DNA of 64,000 nt. Origin: Nymphaea colorata (taxonomy: Eukaryota; Streptophyta; Magnoliopsida; Nymphaeales; Nymphaeaceae). Shown one piece after another: positions 1 to 13,800 of the stretch. The notes beneath the pieces are model-generated. The model worked only from the letters and a program-made list of their open reading frames with translations. It did no database searches and was not told where the DNA came from. Where the stretch lies: positions 14,830,571 to 14,894,570 of the forward strand of contig NC_045138.2 in assembly GCF_008831285.2 (NCBI RefSeq), read 5' to 3'. The number at the start of each line of letters is the position of its first letter. Within the stretch, counting starts at the first letter, position 1. The translations under genes were made by a program, and so were the position numbers.

Positions 1-828
1 ATTTCCTTGAGGCTTCGTCTCCCGGGCGGGACAGCAGAGGCGCGAGAAAATCTACCCGAAGCAAGGGTGATTTTGACCGATTTCGTCTTGCTTTTAATGA
101 ATTTCTGGTAAAAATAAATGACGTTAAATTTCGCAGTAGGTGAAGAATTTGATCCGAATGATGACGTTCCCCTCTCCCTTTTTTTATTGTTTTAGAAACT
201 TCATTTCCAAGAGATCAGCAGAAATATACAACTTTTTTTTCTCCTCCGATCGGTTGTTTTTTTTTCTGACTATAATTTGAGGACTTGTTCGAGATTTTAA
301 GCTAACCAGTAAATTTCTGGTTTTATCATTGCATATTCCAATGGTTTCTCTTTTTGTTTTCGTCTCGGATCACACTCTACCTTCTTCATCTCTGAAAAGA
401 TCAATCCTGACCTCAATAGCACAGTTTTTACAAGAATCTTTGCCGTTCTTATAAGCTCAAATCAGTAAATTTCCAGAAATTCGCCGCTTCGAACATATCA
501 AGAAAATGCAATCTGAATCCCCTCAAGTTCCTCGAGTTACCGGCAAAATTAAACTAGAAACAGTCACGCCGATCCACCGCATAATCATGATGTTAGCTTA
601 AAATATTTCCAAACTCCCTGACTCAAATCTAGATTGCGCAGATCACGAACAGAATTGCAAACTACCGGCAAACAAAATTTGTTGCAAGAAAGAAATGGCG
701 AGAATTCCCCATTTTTCCATTTCTAGATCCTAGGATTTACAATTTTTCTCATACACAAAATCAGAGAAAATGAAGAGAGAAAAGGGGGAAAAGAGAGGAG
801 GAAGAGACGGGGATTCTCAGGTGTTTTC
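1..828. other. 3' flank of the PUB27-like gene, no gene seen
   Basis: AT-rich DNA with T-runs and no open frame that resembles a known protein. It lies downstream of the minus-strand U-box gene, so its right part is probably that gene's 3'UTR and terminator region. Nothing else is recognisable. Confidence 0.5.
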
Positions 829-2073
829 TCAGAAGGGCATTATGTGCGTCGCCTTACTCTCGTAGCGAGAGAGGCAGTTCTTGTAATCAGCACGGAACGT
901 CTTCAGGAGATCTCCGGCCATCTGACGGACGCCCGGCGAGCAATTACTCTGCATCAGCAACAAGATCTTCGCCGGCCCGTTGCTCTTCACCACCGCCTCC
1001 GCCGCCCTCCTATCCCGGAAAGCGTGGCATACGCTCCAAAGCACCACTACCCCACTCTCCGTCGCCGGCCCGCCGGCCTTCATCAGCTTCCCAACTATCG
1101 ACGTCACGCACTCAGGCGACTCGCATATCGCCGCTCGCCCCTCGGCACACGTCGACGCGAGTTCCAGCACCTTCATTGCCTTATCCAAGGCTGCAGCGCC
1201 GGAATCCGGCCGCTGTAGGAACCTCACAATTGCCGGAACCGTCCCCAGCCTCACAACCCGTGTCCGGGCGCGCCTCAAGGCGGCAATCGCCGCCATGCAG
1301 GACACCGCGGCCTCGACCTCGCGGGCGCCCGCCGGCGAATCGGCGGTGATCACCTTCACGAGGCCTGCCACGATGGGGTCGCTCGCCGAAATGGCGGAGC
1401 TCGACTCGGAGTTGGCGGTCGCAAGCGATTCGATCGCCCTCGCGCATTCCGCCACCGCTTCAGGGTCATTCCCCTCGGCGAGGACGGCCGCGAAGGATCG
1501 GACCGCCTCCGGGGTCGTGAGCATCTCCGCGGCCGCGCGGTCCGATCGGACGGCCAAGATGGGCCCCAGGGCCTTAACGGCTTCCTGCAACACCGCCATC
1601 CCCTTCTCCACCCGAAGAACGCCAGAAATCGCGTCAACACCTCCGGCCGTCGCCACCGCATCGCGACACTGCTCGCTGGACTGGACAATTTGCGCCACCC
1701 TCTTGACGGAGTCGATCGCACCGTCGCGGACGCCGACAATGACCTTCGGGAGGTCATCCGGCGGCTGGACAGAATCGGCATGCTGTTTCCGGTGGTCCAA
1801 GGGGCCGTTCGGGTGTAGGTGCCGCTTGGTGGAAGCGGTCTCCGACCACATCTGGATGAGGCGGTGGAGGGTGTGGTTGGGGACGACCTCCTTGGTCTGG
1901 AGGACCTGCATGGTGGCAGGGCACGTATTGTTGCCGCTGTCAAGCCAACGCTGGATGCTCGACCGGTCGTAGGTAACGCCGGTGCAGAGGCTCACCGGCG
2001 ACTTCATCACGTCCAGCGATATCGGGCACTTGAAGAAGCTGGGGACCGTGATGCATAGATCGTCCTTCCGCAT
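829..2073 (-). CDS. PUB27: U-box/ARM-repeat E3 ubiquitin ligase, PUB27-like
   Basis: Single-exon gene for 414 residues. The N-terminus holds a U-box (about residues 11-78): it opens with FFKCPISLDVM, continues with the PV...TGVTYDRSSIQRWL core and the TCP motif, and ends at VPNHTLHRLIQ. U-boxes bind the E2 enzyme without zinc. The rest (about 115-400) is alanine- and leucine-rich helical sequence typical of the ARM repeats that bind substrate in plant PUB proteins. Length and the very close N-terminus fit the PUB27 group of the PUB22-29 clade, whose best-studied members act in immune and stress signalling. I chose the ATG at 2073: the frame stays open 14 codons further upstream, but only to a TTG, and homologues start with M-(V/R)-(R/K)-DDL. 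Coding GC content is far above the flanks, so long false frames occur on both strands. The ubiquitin ligase role is secure from the domain; the substrate is unknown. Confidence 0.93.
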   Translation of the reverse strand: MRKDDLCITVPSFFKCPISLDVMKSPVSLCTGVTYDRSSIQRWLDSGNNTCPATMQVLQTKEVVPNHTLHRLIQMWSETASTKRHLHPNGPLDHRKQHADSVQPPDDLPKVIVGVRDGAIDSVKRVAQIVQSSEQCRDAVATAGGVDAISGVLRVEKGMAVLQEAVKALGPILAVRSDRAAAEMLTTPEAVRSFAAVLAEGNDPEAVAECARAIESLATANSESSSAISASDPIVAGLVKVITADSPAGAREVEAAVSCMAAIAALRRARTRVVRLGTVPAIVRFLQRPDSGAAALDKAMKVLELASTCAEGRAAICESPECVTSIVGKLMKAGGPATESGVVVLWSVCHAFRDRRAAEAVVKSNGPAKILLLMQSNCSPGVRQMAGDLLKTFRADYKNCLSRYESKATHIMPF

Positions 2074-2340
2074 CTCCTCAACTGGGGATTGAAGGCTAGG
2101 GAGCAAGAGTCTCAATGGAGAGAAATCTCGAACCGAGGGTTGGGAAAGGGGAGGGGAAGGGAGGGGTTGATTTTGAAGGGGAGGTCGGGGGTAAGAAGGA
2201 GATGGTCAAAGGAGATGGGGACAAGCGGAAAGACGAATGACGTTATCTGCCCTACTGACTTTCTCCGGTAGCGCTTCTGTCTTTTACTTTAATAGGAGGG
2301 CGAGAAGGGAAGAGGCGAAGACCGCTAGGAGTGGTTTAAT
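2074..2340 (-). promoter_or_regulatory. Probable 5'UTR and promoter of the PUB27-like gene
   Basis: Purine-rich on the plus strand (GGGAAAGGGGAGGGGAAGG type), so the minus-strand transcript has a CT-rich leader, common in plant 5'UTRs. An ACGT core (tgacgtta) lies near 2238. The assignment rests on position and composition only; no TATA box was fixed. Confidence 0.35.
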
Positions 2341-5300
2341 TAATTGGTTGTTTGGTCTTCGTGGTCAAAGAGGCGGTACAGTGCGCGCGTGTGGGTTTTG
2401 TGGGTGATGAGCACGGGATGGTGGTGGGGAGGTGGGGAAGGAAAAGCGTGCGCGCGTGCGTCTCTCAGGTGCTCGCTCGTTCTGGTTCTTCTTGGACATC
2501 CTCGTCGTCTCCTCTACGTCTCATCTTTCCCCAGTCTGGTGAAATTCCTTCCATTGCTGGACAGGTAGAGTCCCACTATGCTAAAGGGAAGGAATGCAGC
2601 TCGATTTGGAGTTTACTTTCTCAACTTGCCAGTGGGGTATAATGCATTGCCGTAGTGGCGGCCTTTCACAGTAAGCTTTTCAAACATGGTAAAATATTTG
2701 TTGCTTCTCTGATGCTTAATATAGCTTCAATATGTTGCTTTGCTGTGAATTAATGTGATTTCAGTTTTTGTGTTTTAATTTAATTGTCGTTCGGTAGTAG
2801 AGAATAGCGGACTCAGGAGATGTTCTGATATGTAAACTTTGTACATTGCAGTAAAAAACAGCTAGATGGTACTTTGTGTTGTAGATAAGGATTGCATGAA
2901 CGGTGAACTTATGTTCCGTATGGAGTAAGGAAAGGCGGTTCTCATTTCTCAGGTTAATGGTTAATAGCTAAAGTTACTTTTGCTTCCTACCATCATCATT
3001 CTGTTGTTCAAAGCAGTGACACAAATATTACCGCTTCTTTTTCTGCGAACTTTTGGTAGGCATGGGAAACGATAAAATCACGGAATAATAGAAAAATAAT
3101 AAGCTCGAACAAGGAACGTTCGTTCTCGGCCAATATTTAAAGTTGCTTTTGCACTCAAATCATTCTGTTTCTCAAATCAGTGGCATAAACACTGGCAATG
3201 TTCTTTCAGGTCATCTTGTTGTGCGAAATAAAATCATGGTGTACATAAAAATTAAAATATCGCCTTTGTTATCAGCATCTTTGGAACTTGTATTCAATTT
3301 GAACTGGTCTTCTTTATTCTTTACATATTTCATATTTTTACTTTCCTAATATGAGGTTATACTCCACATGTTTCCACTGCGACGAGCTTCAGGTCATGGA
3401 AGGCGATAGATTTAGGTCTTGAATCACTAAATACAGTTGGAATCTGGTTGGAATAGGGTGAGATACAGCCAACAATGTGAAAACTCTCATTACCAGGTAT
3501 GATCCATCTGCATGAGCTTTTTTATATACTATGTGGCTTCAATTGTCAAAAACTTTATAATGAAAAGTAGGTTTATGATTCAGTGTGATTACCACAGACC
3601 AAAAAATCCTGATAAAGTGGATGCATTTTCTTGGCTTCTATGCCATATAGGATTTCTTAGTCATATATAACAAGACCTGTTTCACACAAGCCAAAGTTGC
3701 CTCTTCTTTTTCCTCCTTTTTTTCTCATTTTGTTTTCAATAGAATAAGAACAGTCAGCCTCCACTAATGACTGCTTTAGCTGTTAGTAGCGCACTAATCA
3801 AATACTTAAAATGTTTTATAACTTTTATTCATATGCATCAATGATTTAAGCATCCGCAGGAATACTTTTTTAGTAGAACCGCATCCTATGCTTCTTCCTT
3901 CCTACGTTCACTACTTTGTCATTAATTTTATTTTGTTTTTTTATGCGTCAAAATATTTTGGCACCTAATTGCTGGTTCGGTTACGGGTCACTATTGGACA
4001 GATCATATTAATATCAAATTTTGGGTACAACAAGTGGTTGAAAGCTTTCCTTTGACCCAGACGATTCCAAATACAGATACAAATAAATGACTTCATACAG
4101 AACTATTTACTGGGCCCACTTGGTCCTTTGATTACTTAACCTAATGGGGAACACGTCTTTGTGACTTGTGAGTGATTGAGCATTGGCATTTGCTAGATGA
4201 AACCAAATTTTTATAGCCTTCACTTTTTAAGCTCTTTCCACGACGAATAAAAATTCGTGGAGAATAAGCACATAAATAAAAAGGAAGAGTCAATTTTTAC
4301 TATATTTGAAAAAGTGCGACTTATATTTTGGATTTTTTGAGGCAGCTCCTACCATGGCGGGAGAAGGTTATTTGTTAGGCGATGATGGAGTGCCTTACAG
4401 GGACCAATCCGTCATGGGGTCAAACAAACATTTAGAAAAAATGTTAATCTGCAAAATTTATTTATTCAAAACTTGGGAGGGGGAATGGCCCCTTTTAGTC
4501 CCCTTCTCTTCGCCTCTTTGTAACACACAAGTCGTCTCCGTCTTGGGGGATGATTATTATGTAGGTGCTACCTTTACCTACTACTCATTGACTCAGGCCA
4601 AAAATCTCGTGAAATTATACGACACAATAGTATCTTTTCTTGTGAGAGTAGATGTCTGTTTCCAAACAAGGTCGACAACACCTTCATTTTAGAGTCTCCA
4701 GAATGATAAAATTTAACTCGAGATCCTATTTATCAGTAAAATTTAAGCCCATAATGTGAATTTGATAGCTTTGGGACATCCTTCTGCAATTAGAGTCAAT
4801 GCTGGGCTGGGCTTGTTGCTTGCTTGACACTGAAATGGACAGATGAAGAAAAAACTGACCTTTTGATTTTTTTTTTTTTTATTTAGGGATTACCCTTTGC
4901 TTATAATTTTAGAAAAATAAACTGTCTTTCATATTTTCTTAGTAACAGTGATATTCATGCTATCAAATAAGGGTTTGTCAAATAAAAACCATCAAAAGAG
5001 AGTTGAAAACCGCTGTGAGGTTTAAAAGCAATGCCGCACACTATTCAACCTTGAGATTTATTAGGATCGACATTAGATGTTTACAACCTTTTTCTGTAAA
5101 CAAGGTTTCCGTTTCATTCTTTTAACAAAACTTATTTTCAATGAAAAACTTTGGAATTTTATTTTCGTAGTTCTATTGAGATAGATTATTTGATTAGGTA
5201 AATCGAGGGAGAATCTTTTACTCCTTGCAGTTATTTGCTAGAACGCCTTTTATTTGTCATCCGTACGGCTGCGGCCTAACTTTTAAGCTGCTACACAATC

Positions 5301-8300
5301 AACATCCACATTTCTGGTTTTCAGGAAATGCCTTGACCTTTTGTCTCGTGGAAGCGAAGTGACAACGATGAACATATTGTTGGTTTTCTTGCCAAAAGCT
5401 AAACAAGGTTTAGACAAGATTAAGACGGGTAATTGAAATTCAGGCCCTCATTTTAATGAAATGCACCTTGATCACACAAGTGCCTCAATGTATTTTCTAA
5501 GAAAGTGACTGCTTGTCTATAGATAGCTGAAAATAAAGGTCCTTCCATAAATTAGTTCACCTTATTTCAGCTGTTTGCTTCATTTCATATTTTCACTGGA
5601 ATATAGCTTTCTGTGCAAATTTATATCGATAGCTGACCTTGGCCTTCCTGCTACCACTTACATCTATTGCATATTAAATGGTTATCTTATACAAGTACCA
5701 GGCATATTTAGTGTGTCAGCAGCGTAGGACCCTCGTTTGACTCTTGACCTAAGTTTTTAATGGCAGATGGAGTTCTTACGTCTCTTTTTTGGATCACCAA
5801 AAAAGGCAGCAATTTTCTGTATATTTGGGCTTTTTTTAAAAAAAAAAAATGCATTGCTATCTTATCTTGTATGCAGTTCATGGAAGTAAGCCTGCTTACG
5901 TTGCAATCGATAAATTTATCCTTATTATTATGACTTTTGCACCATCGAAGATATCCATCGACTTTTACTTAAACCGTTCTTTGTAGCTTACCAAGGTTAC
6001 GTTTTCAGTCAAATGAGTGACTTGTGTTACTTGAGGGTACCTGCATTCCCTCTCTAGAACCAAAAAGAAATTTAACAACAAGGACCTCTTTGGAACGAGA
6101 ATAAGGGTCTCATAGCTTAACAAAACCATTATTTTGCTCCAGAGTAAGTTCTTGGCAGACCAAGTCATCCAAAAAGGCTTCACTATTTGGATGCTAAAAC
6201 ATTGAGTTTTATTTAAAAATAAGAAAAATAATTAAAAAAACACTGAACGAATTATAAGCTACCTATCAACCAGAAAATGGTCGATCTCAGATTGCCTGCT
6301 TTGGCCTCCCCAGCAGGTGGGTGGTTAAGAAATGACCTCATTCCTAGTCCAGTAACCAACCCAGGTTGGGTTAAATTAGCTATTCCACAGGCAGCTGGTA
6401 AACTGCTCGCCCTGCTGTCCAGCCTTAAACAGAAGACCGTAAGGCTGTCTTCATTATTAGTAGTTATTATTTTCCATCACGACTTAAATGTTGCCCTCAT
6501 ACTTTTTCATACTTTCTATGAATGTAAAATTGGTTTCGTCTTTGATGGGTAGGTGTAGACAAATCGAGAACATGGGAACCCATGTGCCAATGAGGGTAAA
6601 AAAAAGGTGTGGTAGGAAAACAACATTTCACTGGCCGCAGTGACCACTTTCAATGGCTTACTTGGCAAAGGACATTGCTGTAATGAGGATAGTGACATCA
6701 ACGAGACCTAGAAGCCCTATAGGGATCCCCAGAGGTTTTGAATTTTGGAGAGTCCTCCAACATGATGTATTTAAAATGTCTTTTTCTCCTCTTTGCTATC
6801 TTTCCGGTTTCCATGTCTGTTTTCTCGCACAAACCAAGTACACCGGGTGGTTTCACCGACAGTAATTAAAACTTGAAGCTATTTATTACCTCAACAGAAT
6901 AATGTAACGCATCATGATCTCCTGTTTCATGCATGAGGACTTCATTTCATGGAGGGCAGCATTATTATATCCATGAACGAATACTCTATCCTAGGAAAGG
7001 ATACAGTTCATCTGAAAACATTGAGAATCAGATTTAGAACAGATTTGCTATAGGAAAACACCATTGGATGGCCTCCCACTTGAGCCAATCAATATATTGT
7101 GATGAATTTGGATAGTTTGCCTTTGTCGACTTCCTCCCTTCAGTGGAATCAGTCAAGGGAACTATAGAACTGTAACAGACCCCGTGAGAGAAAGAAAAGA
7201 GTGCTAGGTGTCTGTTCCCTTCACGGCGTGCGTTAACCGAGCATCTATTATATCATTGAACTCCTTACAGTAAGTTAAGCAATAAAATTTTTATTCTTTT
7301 TCTCGTCTACCTACTTTTTCTCTATGTGGACAACAAAACCTCTCTCTTTCTACGCCAAGAAGACGAGTCATCCAAGGTAATGAACTGGAACTTGGTTACT
7401 GTACTAGAGAGCACATGCACCAACAATTTTTTAGCGTGGCAGGAGACATGAAATAATTTTGAGTAGGTAAAAGTTATAGTGGTAGTTAGTCATTTATGCT
7501 TACTTTACTGTAAGAGCAGAAAGGAACCTGGTATTGTCATTAACAAATTTTCAATGTAGATGCTACGAATATCTGCTTATGGGCAGTCCGGCATAAGCCA
7601 ACTATGCCGTTTCCTGGAAACCCTTTGAAAGGCCGGATGGTTCTCAAAAGACGCTAAATTTGAGATCCCGGCGCCTAATCCGTGTTATGAGGCGTGTGCT
7701 CCATCAAGTATCAATTTGGCACAGATGGAGACTTGCAGTCCTCACACCCTCCGAATCTGTTTCAAGATCTCCCAGTTAATTTCTATATTTTGTCATTTGT
7801 CTGTACGTGGAATATGTATTCAATCGCCATGGATTCTAGCTACCCAAGTCAACAGTTAGAACGATATTTTATGCTGACCAGTTCTGGCGTTGTCCTCGAA
7901 TTTTTCAGGAAGTCTAGTCTAGTTGCCACCGAAGTGCTGTGAGACCCTACACCGCATGGCTATAATGATTCTTAACAAGTAATTTTGTACATAAACTCCT
8001 TTTAGTGTGGAATATTTCCAACTAATGCCGTATTATGTATGACATATAATTTGTGTATCTTTTTATGTAACTGCAAAAACCAGCCCTTGTCTTTGCTTCT
8101 TATTTAGGTAGCTCTTAAAAGAGTTGTAATCAGTTCAATCAAAATTGGGCTCGATGCACTCCCCAACTTTCTAAATTTCGTGTGGATTTCGTTTGTTCAA
8201 TTAAAAGGCATATAAATTTCGAAAATGATTTTCATGTGATTGTATTTGGCTAGCTTCTGGAACTATAATATTAAAAAGTGATTCGATTCAGAAATTGAAT

Positions 8301-8533
8301 TTAACAGCATTGCTGGTAAGTACTAAGTACTATAAATGAATGAATGTGTGTGAGTGTGTGTGTTTGTTCAAAAGAGGCCGAGGCCTCCTCTCCCCTTCCC
8401 CATGATTCCTGGGTCCAGGCTGTATGGGTGCATAGGGACCTTCAACTTGATGACACACTTTACCTTCATAAGGCACTTAGTGCAATGAATGGACGTGTTT
8501 ACTTAGCGTACTCAAGTGAGGATTACTCATTCT

Positions 8534-8536
<3 letters not shown>

Positions 8537-8600
<64 letters not shown>
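8537..8600. repeat. (TG)n(AG)n compound microsatellite
   Basis: Seventeen TG units are followed directly by about fifteen AG units, without interruption. Likely length-polymorphic. Confidence 0.95.
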
Positions 8601-8602
<2 letters not shown>

Positions 8603-10794
8603 ACTGGCTAAAGAACAAGGACCGCAGTTTACGGGCTACGAGGAAAAAAATGAAACCTATTCTGGCAGGTTTGCTGCTGCTGTTTTCTTCTGGTTCGCTT
8701 GCGACAAAGAAGAGAAGGATTCATTGTCATGAGTTTGTATTTCATATAATTTACCACGCACAATGTAATGTTGTTAACGAAAGGTTGGAATCTGAAGGGT
8801 GAACAAAGTCTTCTAAAGAAAACTGCATTGTTTAAATTTTTTTATAAGTAAATCTAAAGATGGAGTTTGGCAGAAGATCTAATTTAATCTATGGCAAAGA
8901 TTTGTTGGCATCTTTTAGTGTCCTAACTTGAAGGAAAAGAGTTTGACCTCGCTATAAACAATAAGATCATATGAATCTCCATCAACATCACATATTGCTT
9001 GAAATTTGAACCTAACGCTATTGCAAAAGATACACCAAACGATTGAATCAATCAGCTTTTCATTATATTTTACGCAAAATCAATATCCTTAATTAAGTGT
9101 AACGAAATAAGTAAAACTAAAATATTTCATTAGAATTAAAACATACGTATACTAAAAAATCCTACCCTAAAGACTTCCTCAATTAAATAACTTTCTCTCT
9201 CTCTCTCTCTCTCTACATCACACTGCAAGGCCTTAGTCAGGCAGAGTTGGACCCACTGGCACTGTGTAGGTCGGATCCAGACTGGGCCCTATGGGGACCG
9301 CTGTCATCCGTTTGCGACCGGCACAGTCGTGGTTCGTACCCGGACCACCTTTTCCTTTTTTTAGTCACTATCGTTAGATTTATATGTTGAATTCACAGGC
9401 AATGGACGCTGAGATCCGAAGACCAGCTTCCGTCTCAACAACCCTTCTGTTTGTTTGTTGCAGGCGCATTCAAGTCTAGATACTTAAGAACTAGCAAGGC
9501 ACGGAATCTGCTTACGTTTATGGACTAATGAAAGCCCATTTGGGACCAACTGTTCTTGGATCAGGTGAGGTGAGTCATATACAGCTTAGACTGAACAATC
9601 CTGCAACCAATTTTTTTTTTTTTTTTTTGAAAATTTTAACAGGAGCCAAGCTTTATTTTTTCAAAAGTTTTAGAGGGACTAAAAATAAAAATTTTAAAAA
9701 TAAAAGGTAAGTTTAATTTTTCAAAAACTTGAGGAGGGGGCCTTCTTCCCTCCGCCCCTGGACCAGGACCACATCTGGACCCAACACAGCTGCAACTTAA
9801 CAAATTTAAGGGATCACACGCTAGAAACTCACAAGAACTGAGGGACTGGTTTATTTGAATATATATTCAAAAAGATGAAACTCTCTCCCTCTCTTTTTTT
9901 TTTTTTTCAAAAGATTAAACTCAACGCATAAAAAAGGTGAGAAGATTTCAGCAAGTGGGTTGTTATTTAGGCTAAATATTAGTACTTGTTGGCATTCATT
10001 TTCCCCTTGCCCTTATCGGCCTTCATTTTTTTCCGACATCTTTCTTTACACAGAGTGCATCTAAGTTATTTTGTTGGCTGAGTCTCGAAATTTGTCTGTG
10101 AGGCACTAAATATATAAGTAACAAATTTCGAAATTTTTGTCTATGAGACACTAAATATATAAGTAACAAATTTGCAATTGGAGTTGAGATAGTAACCTGG
10201 CTCTTGTGAGGCTGATCTATATAATTAGACCCAAATTTAACTAGTTCCAATCATTAAAAACAAGTTTTAGAATAAGGTCTGTGCTGATTTATATAATAGA
10301 CCCAAAACTACCTAGTTCCAATCATTAAAAACAAGTTTTACAATGGCGTCTGTGAGGCCTACGTCTCACACAGCCCACACTTACCACTCCCCCTAATTAA
10401 TCCATATTAGATTTTTATTGGTGGCCATATTTATCATACCATGCTTATGAAAATTGTCTGCATCTCCACGTATGATACATTTTTGTTGAAGAAGCTACAA
10501 TATTTTGTTGACATGTTCATATTTTTCCCCATTATTTTTTGTTGTCATTTTGTTGACATGTAAAAGAGAAAAATGAAACATGCTTTATATTAAATTGGGC
10601 AAAACGAACTTGTGACAATAATATGCTTCCTCAATCAAACACATGACCAAGTGTGTTAATTAGAAGATGGGCACCAGCATCGCTGAGCATAGAGCACAAC
10701 TAATTTGATGTGCTACTCTTCTGAGCTACAAACAGTGGATGAGTCGTACTCTAGTTGACAGGTGTCAGACTACTTGCAGCTCTGGGCCCCGATA

Positions 10795-10890
10795 ATAAAG
10801 CAAAAAAAAAAGCAGTTTTAACCTGATTTGAACTAACGACTGGCCGCCTTTCCAGCCGCTGATCCAACCAGCAGTGCCATACCAATGGCA
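10795..10890 (-). repeat. tRNA-like SINE fragment
   Basis: Read on the minus strand, the piece has an A-box-like stretch (TGGCACTGCTGG, 10868-10879), then about 35 bases later a B-box GTTCAAATC (10825-10833) matching the Pol III consensus GWTCRANNC. An A-run follows on the plus strand. It does not fold as a functional tRNA. A tRNA-derived SINE remnant is the best reading. Confidence 0.4.
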
Positions 10891-13800
10891 AAGAAGGAGA
10901 CTCAGTCGTCCTCCCACACATCACATTTCCTACCTGCCCAACGGTCGTCGCCCTCTCTCTCTCGAAAGCATCGTTGTACACTCAAAATGTAACGCGTTCT
11001 GGCCGTCTCATGAGCAAGAGAAACTGTATATATGCGATATCTGTATTAGAAAAATCTTGGGGATGAGCATGAGAAGAGGAACATATGATCAACTGAAAGT
11101 GTTTAGACTCCTGAGTGTTCAAATATAAGATCTGCATGTTGGAAAACGCATCTGGTTTATGTTGATTCCATGATTTTTAACATGAAGACCATATTTGCAG
11201 ACAAGCTTATTCATGGATGAGACATTCAGTTTCATTGCATTTTAGCCGAGTATACATGAGAATTTGAGATGTATTTATGTATGATTTCCTTCAAGTCCGT
11301 GTTTTTTTTTTAATCGTCACAAATATTTCTGAGTAAGCCAAAGAAAGTCGAAGTCCCCACTCAACCCCTCTTCAGAATTGTTTGCAAGTTTCAATCAAAT
11401 CAAACAACCAACCTTGAGATTTTTTTTTTTTATAAATTTTAATGCTTGAATTATTGAATCATCGTGGAGGAAGGGGTTTAAAATGTAGTGACTTAGTCGC
11501 CCTCTTTGATTATTAGACCACAAAGCACGCGCCCAAGAAATCAAACACCCAACGTTGAAATTGAAACCACGTACATCGTTTTCATTAATAAAGTTGAACC
11601 TGTTTTCGAAGAAAGTTACTCAGAAGAAAGTTACTCAAAATCTCGCCAAGACCTTACCAATTAAAGGTTGATTCATCGACTCCTGATGAATTTTATTCAC
11701 ATCGTCTGATTTGAGAGACAATGGATCCGATCATTTGTCGTGGATATCTTTTGTACATTGGTTCAAACCTAAAGTTTGATTCAGGGTCCACATTCTTCCA
11801 GATCTGCATGGAAAAACAGATATAATCTACGATCACGTTAAGCATCATGAAGAGTATAGAGGTTTGGATCATCAGACAGGTTATTATAAAGATAAACGGA
11901 TCCCCTTCCATTATATTAGTGTTTTCAAAGTTGTGATGAATCGGTCAAGTAGAATATATCGGAGAAAATTTATTCTGGCTCCCCAGCTAACAACGGATCA
12001 CAAAATGTACATTTTTATTTTGTTAAAATGTTTTAAAAGTTTTCATATTCTTAGTGATTCCATATATTGCCTCACCTACTTCTAAAAAAGAATTCGCCAA
12101 TTCACAACCGATTCAGCAGCCGGGCCAATTGGAGACTGTTGGATCCAATCTGGTATTGAACATGAATCCTGCACCATATTAGTAGGATTATTGATCGACA
12201 TCACGTCATTATAATAATGAAGAAAAATAACCCCAAAATGAAATGTCAGAGGAAAAAATATGATTGAGAATCTTTCGGTAAAAAAGAAGACGGATTAGTT
12301 AAATAAATAATAGAGTTGATTTTGGATGTTAGGTCGTACGCTTATGTGTGTGCAGCGTCTTTGCAATTAAGATAAGAGGTTTGTGAATAGTTCTTGGATG
12401 TATGAAAGCAACGTTGTTTTTTGATGGCAAATTTTTAATTGCAGGCGACGATGGAAGGGATCAGAATATCTGTCCTCGACAATGTTCTTCAATCTCCCAA
12501 CTTACTTCAAGTTCGGTATTATTCTTCTTTGTTTCTTGGCAGCTTTGGTTTTTCCAAAAAACCTGGATAATCTAAATACACTGAAAACCGGATATCCCCA
12601 ACTTTTTCCGATTCGGATAATCAGATTCCACTTGGTAAAGATTGTGGATGTTGATGAGAGAGCCCAGCTCTAATTGATTATTGAATTTTAATTTGATAAA
12701 TTTTCTTACTGAATCCGGCATGTTATTGGCCCTTTCTCTCTCACATGTATAAATTCATATATATGTTGATAGGGTACATAGAGTGATTGGTAGATACCAG
12801 ACTATTTGGGTAAGGAACAAAAACGAGACCTCTTAAATTTTTACTAAAAAGTATTTTAAACAAAGTGTTAACCTCCTAAAATGTTTATAAAAAACAATTT
12901 AATAAAAATCATGTTTCAATTCAAATTATTTTTCGTAAAAAATTAATCTTCCACTATCATAATTTTGATGTTATAAGATCTATTAATTTTTCATTTATTA
13001 AGAATGTATTATTGAAGTAAAAAAATGTCTGCTTTAGTGTATATTTCTCAGGAAATTATTGCATATCTATAAGGTTAGATTACAAAAATATTTTAATAAA
13101 TAATTGTAATAAACGTAGCTCTTATCTTGGAAATATATATATATATATATATAACATCTTGATATTGCCGGAATGGCTAAAAAATCATTGCTTAAAACGT
13201 CATAAATCATTAATGAAAACATACAATCTAGCTTTAAGTAATATCTGATTCGGTGAACTCAGTATTACGTTCACAAGGATCTGAATCTGATTCGTTGCAT
13301 CCCGACTAAAGGTTTTTGTTGCCATCTCTTCGGTAGAATTAACTAAATGGGCCTGGGAAGTAACAATTCCAGTTGAATAAAAAACATGTACTTGTGAGGT
13401 TGGTGTTCTTCGGGGACGGGAAATAAGTACAAGAGATTGATTCCAGAAAGGAATATATGCACATCAAAAATTCAAATCCACGATTTTGTGGTTCTCGGAA
13501 AAAGAGATGAAAAGAAGATATTCATTTGAAGGCACTTCTTTCTATGTTTCAAGAAAACGTACTGCATTTTGCTGATTTCCTCATCCAGACTTATTTTCTT
13601 TTAAAATTGTCGAAAGGAGAACTCTGTTTGACCTGTGATATCCCTCCCGATCACATCTAAATGTTCTAATATAACGTTATTTTCTCTTTTCTAACTGCAT
13701 CATGTTCATTCTTTTTAAAAGTATAATTTTTTTTTTCTTTTTTTTTGTTTTTGTATTTAGAAAACTTCTTGTCTTTAAATTTTGTTATGCATTCTCATTT

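Noticed and set aside
844-2058. Plus-strand frames of 124, 330 and 79 residues over the U-box gene
   Set aside because: They lie antisense to a complete U-box/ARM protein; composition is the shadow of a GC-rich exon and no domain is recognisable.
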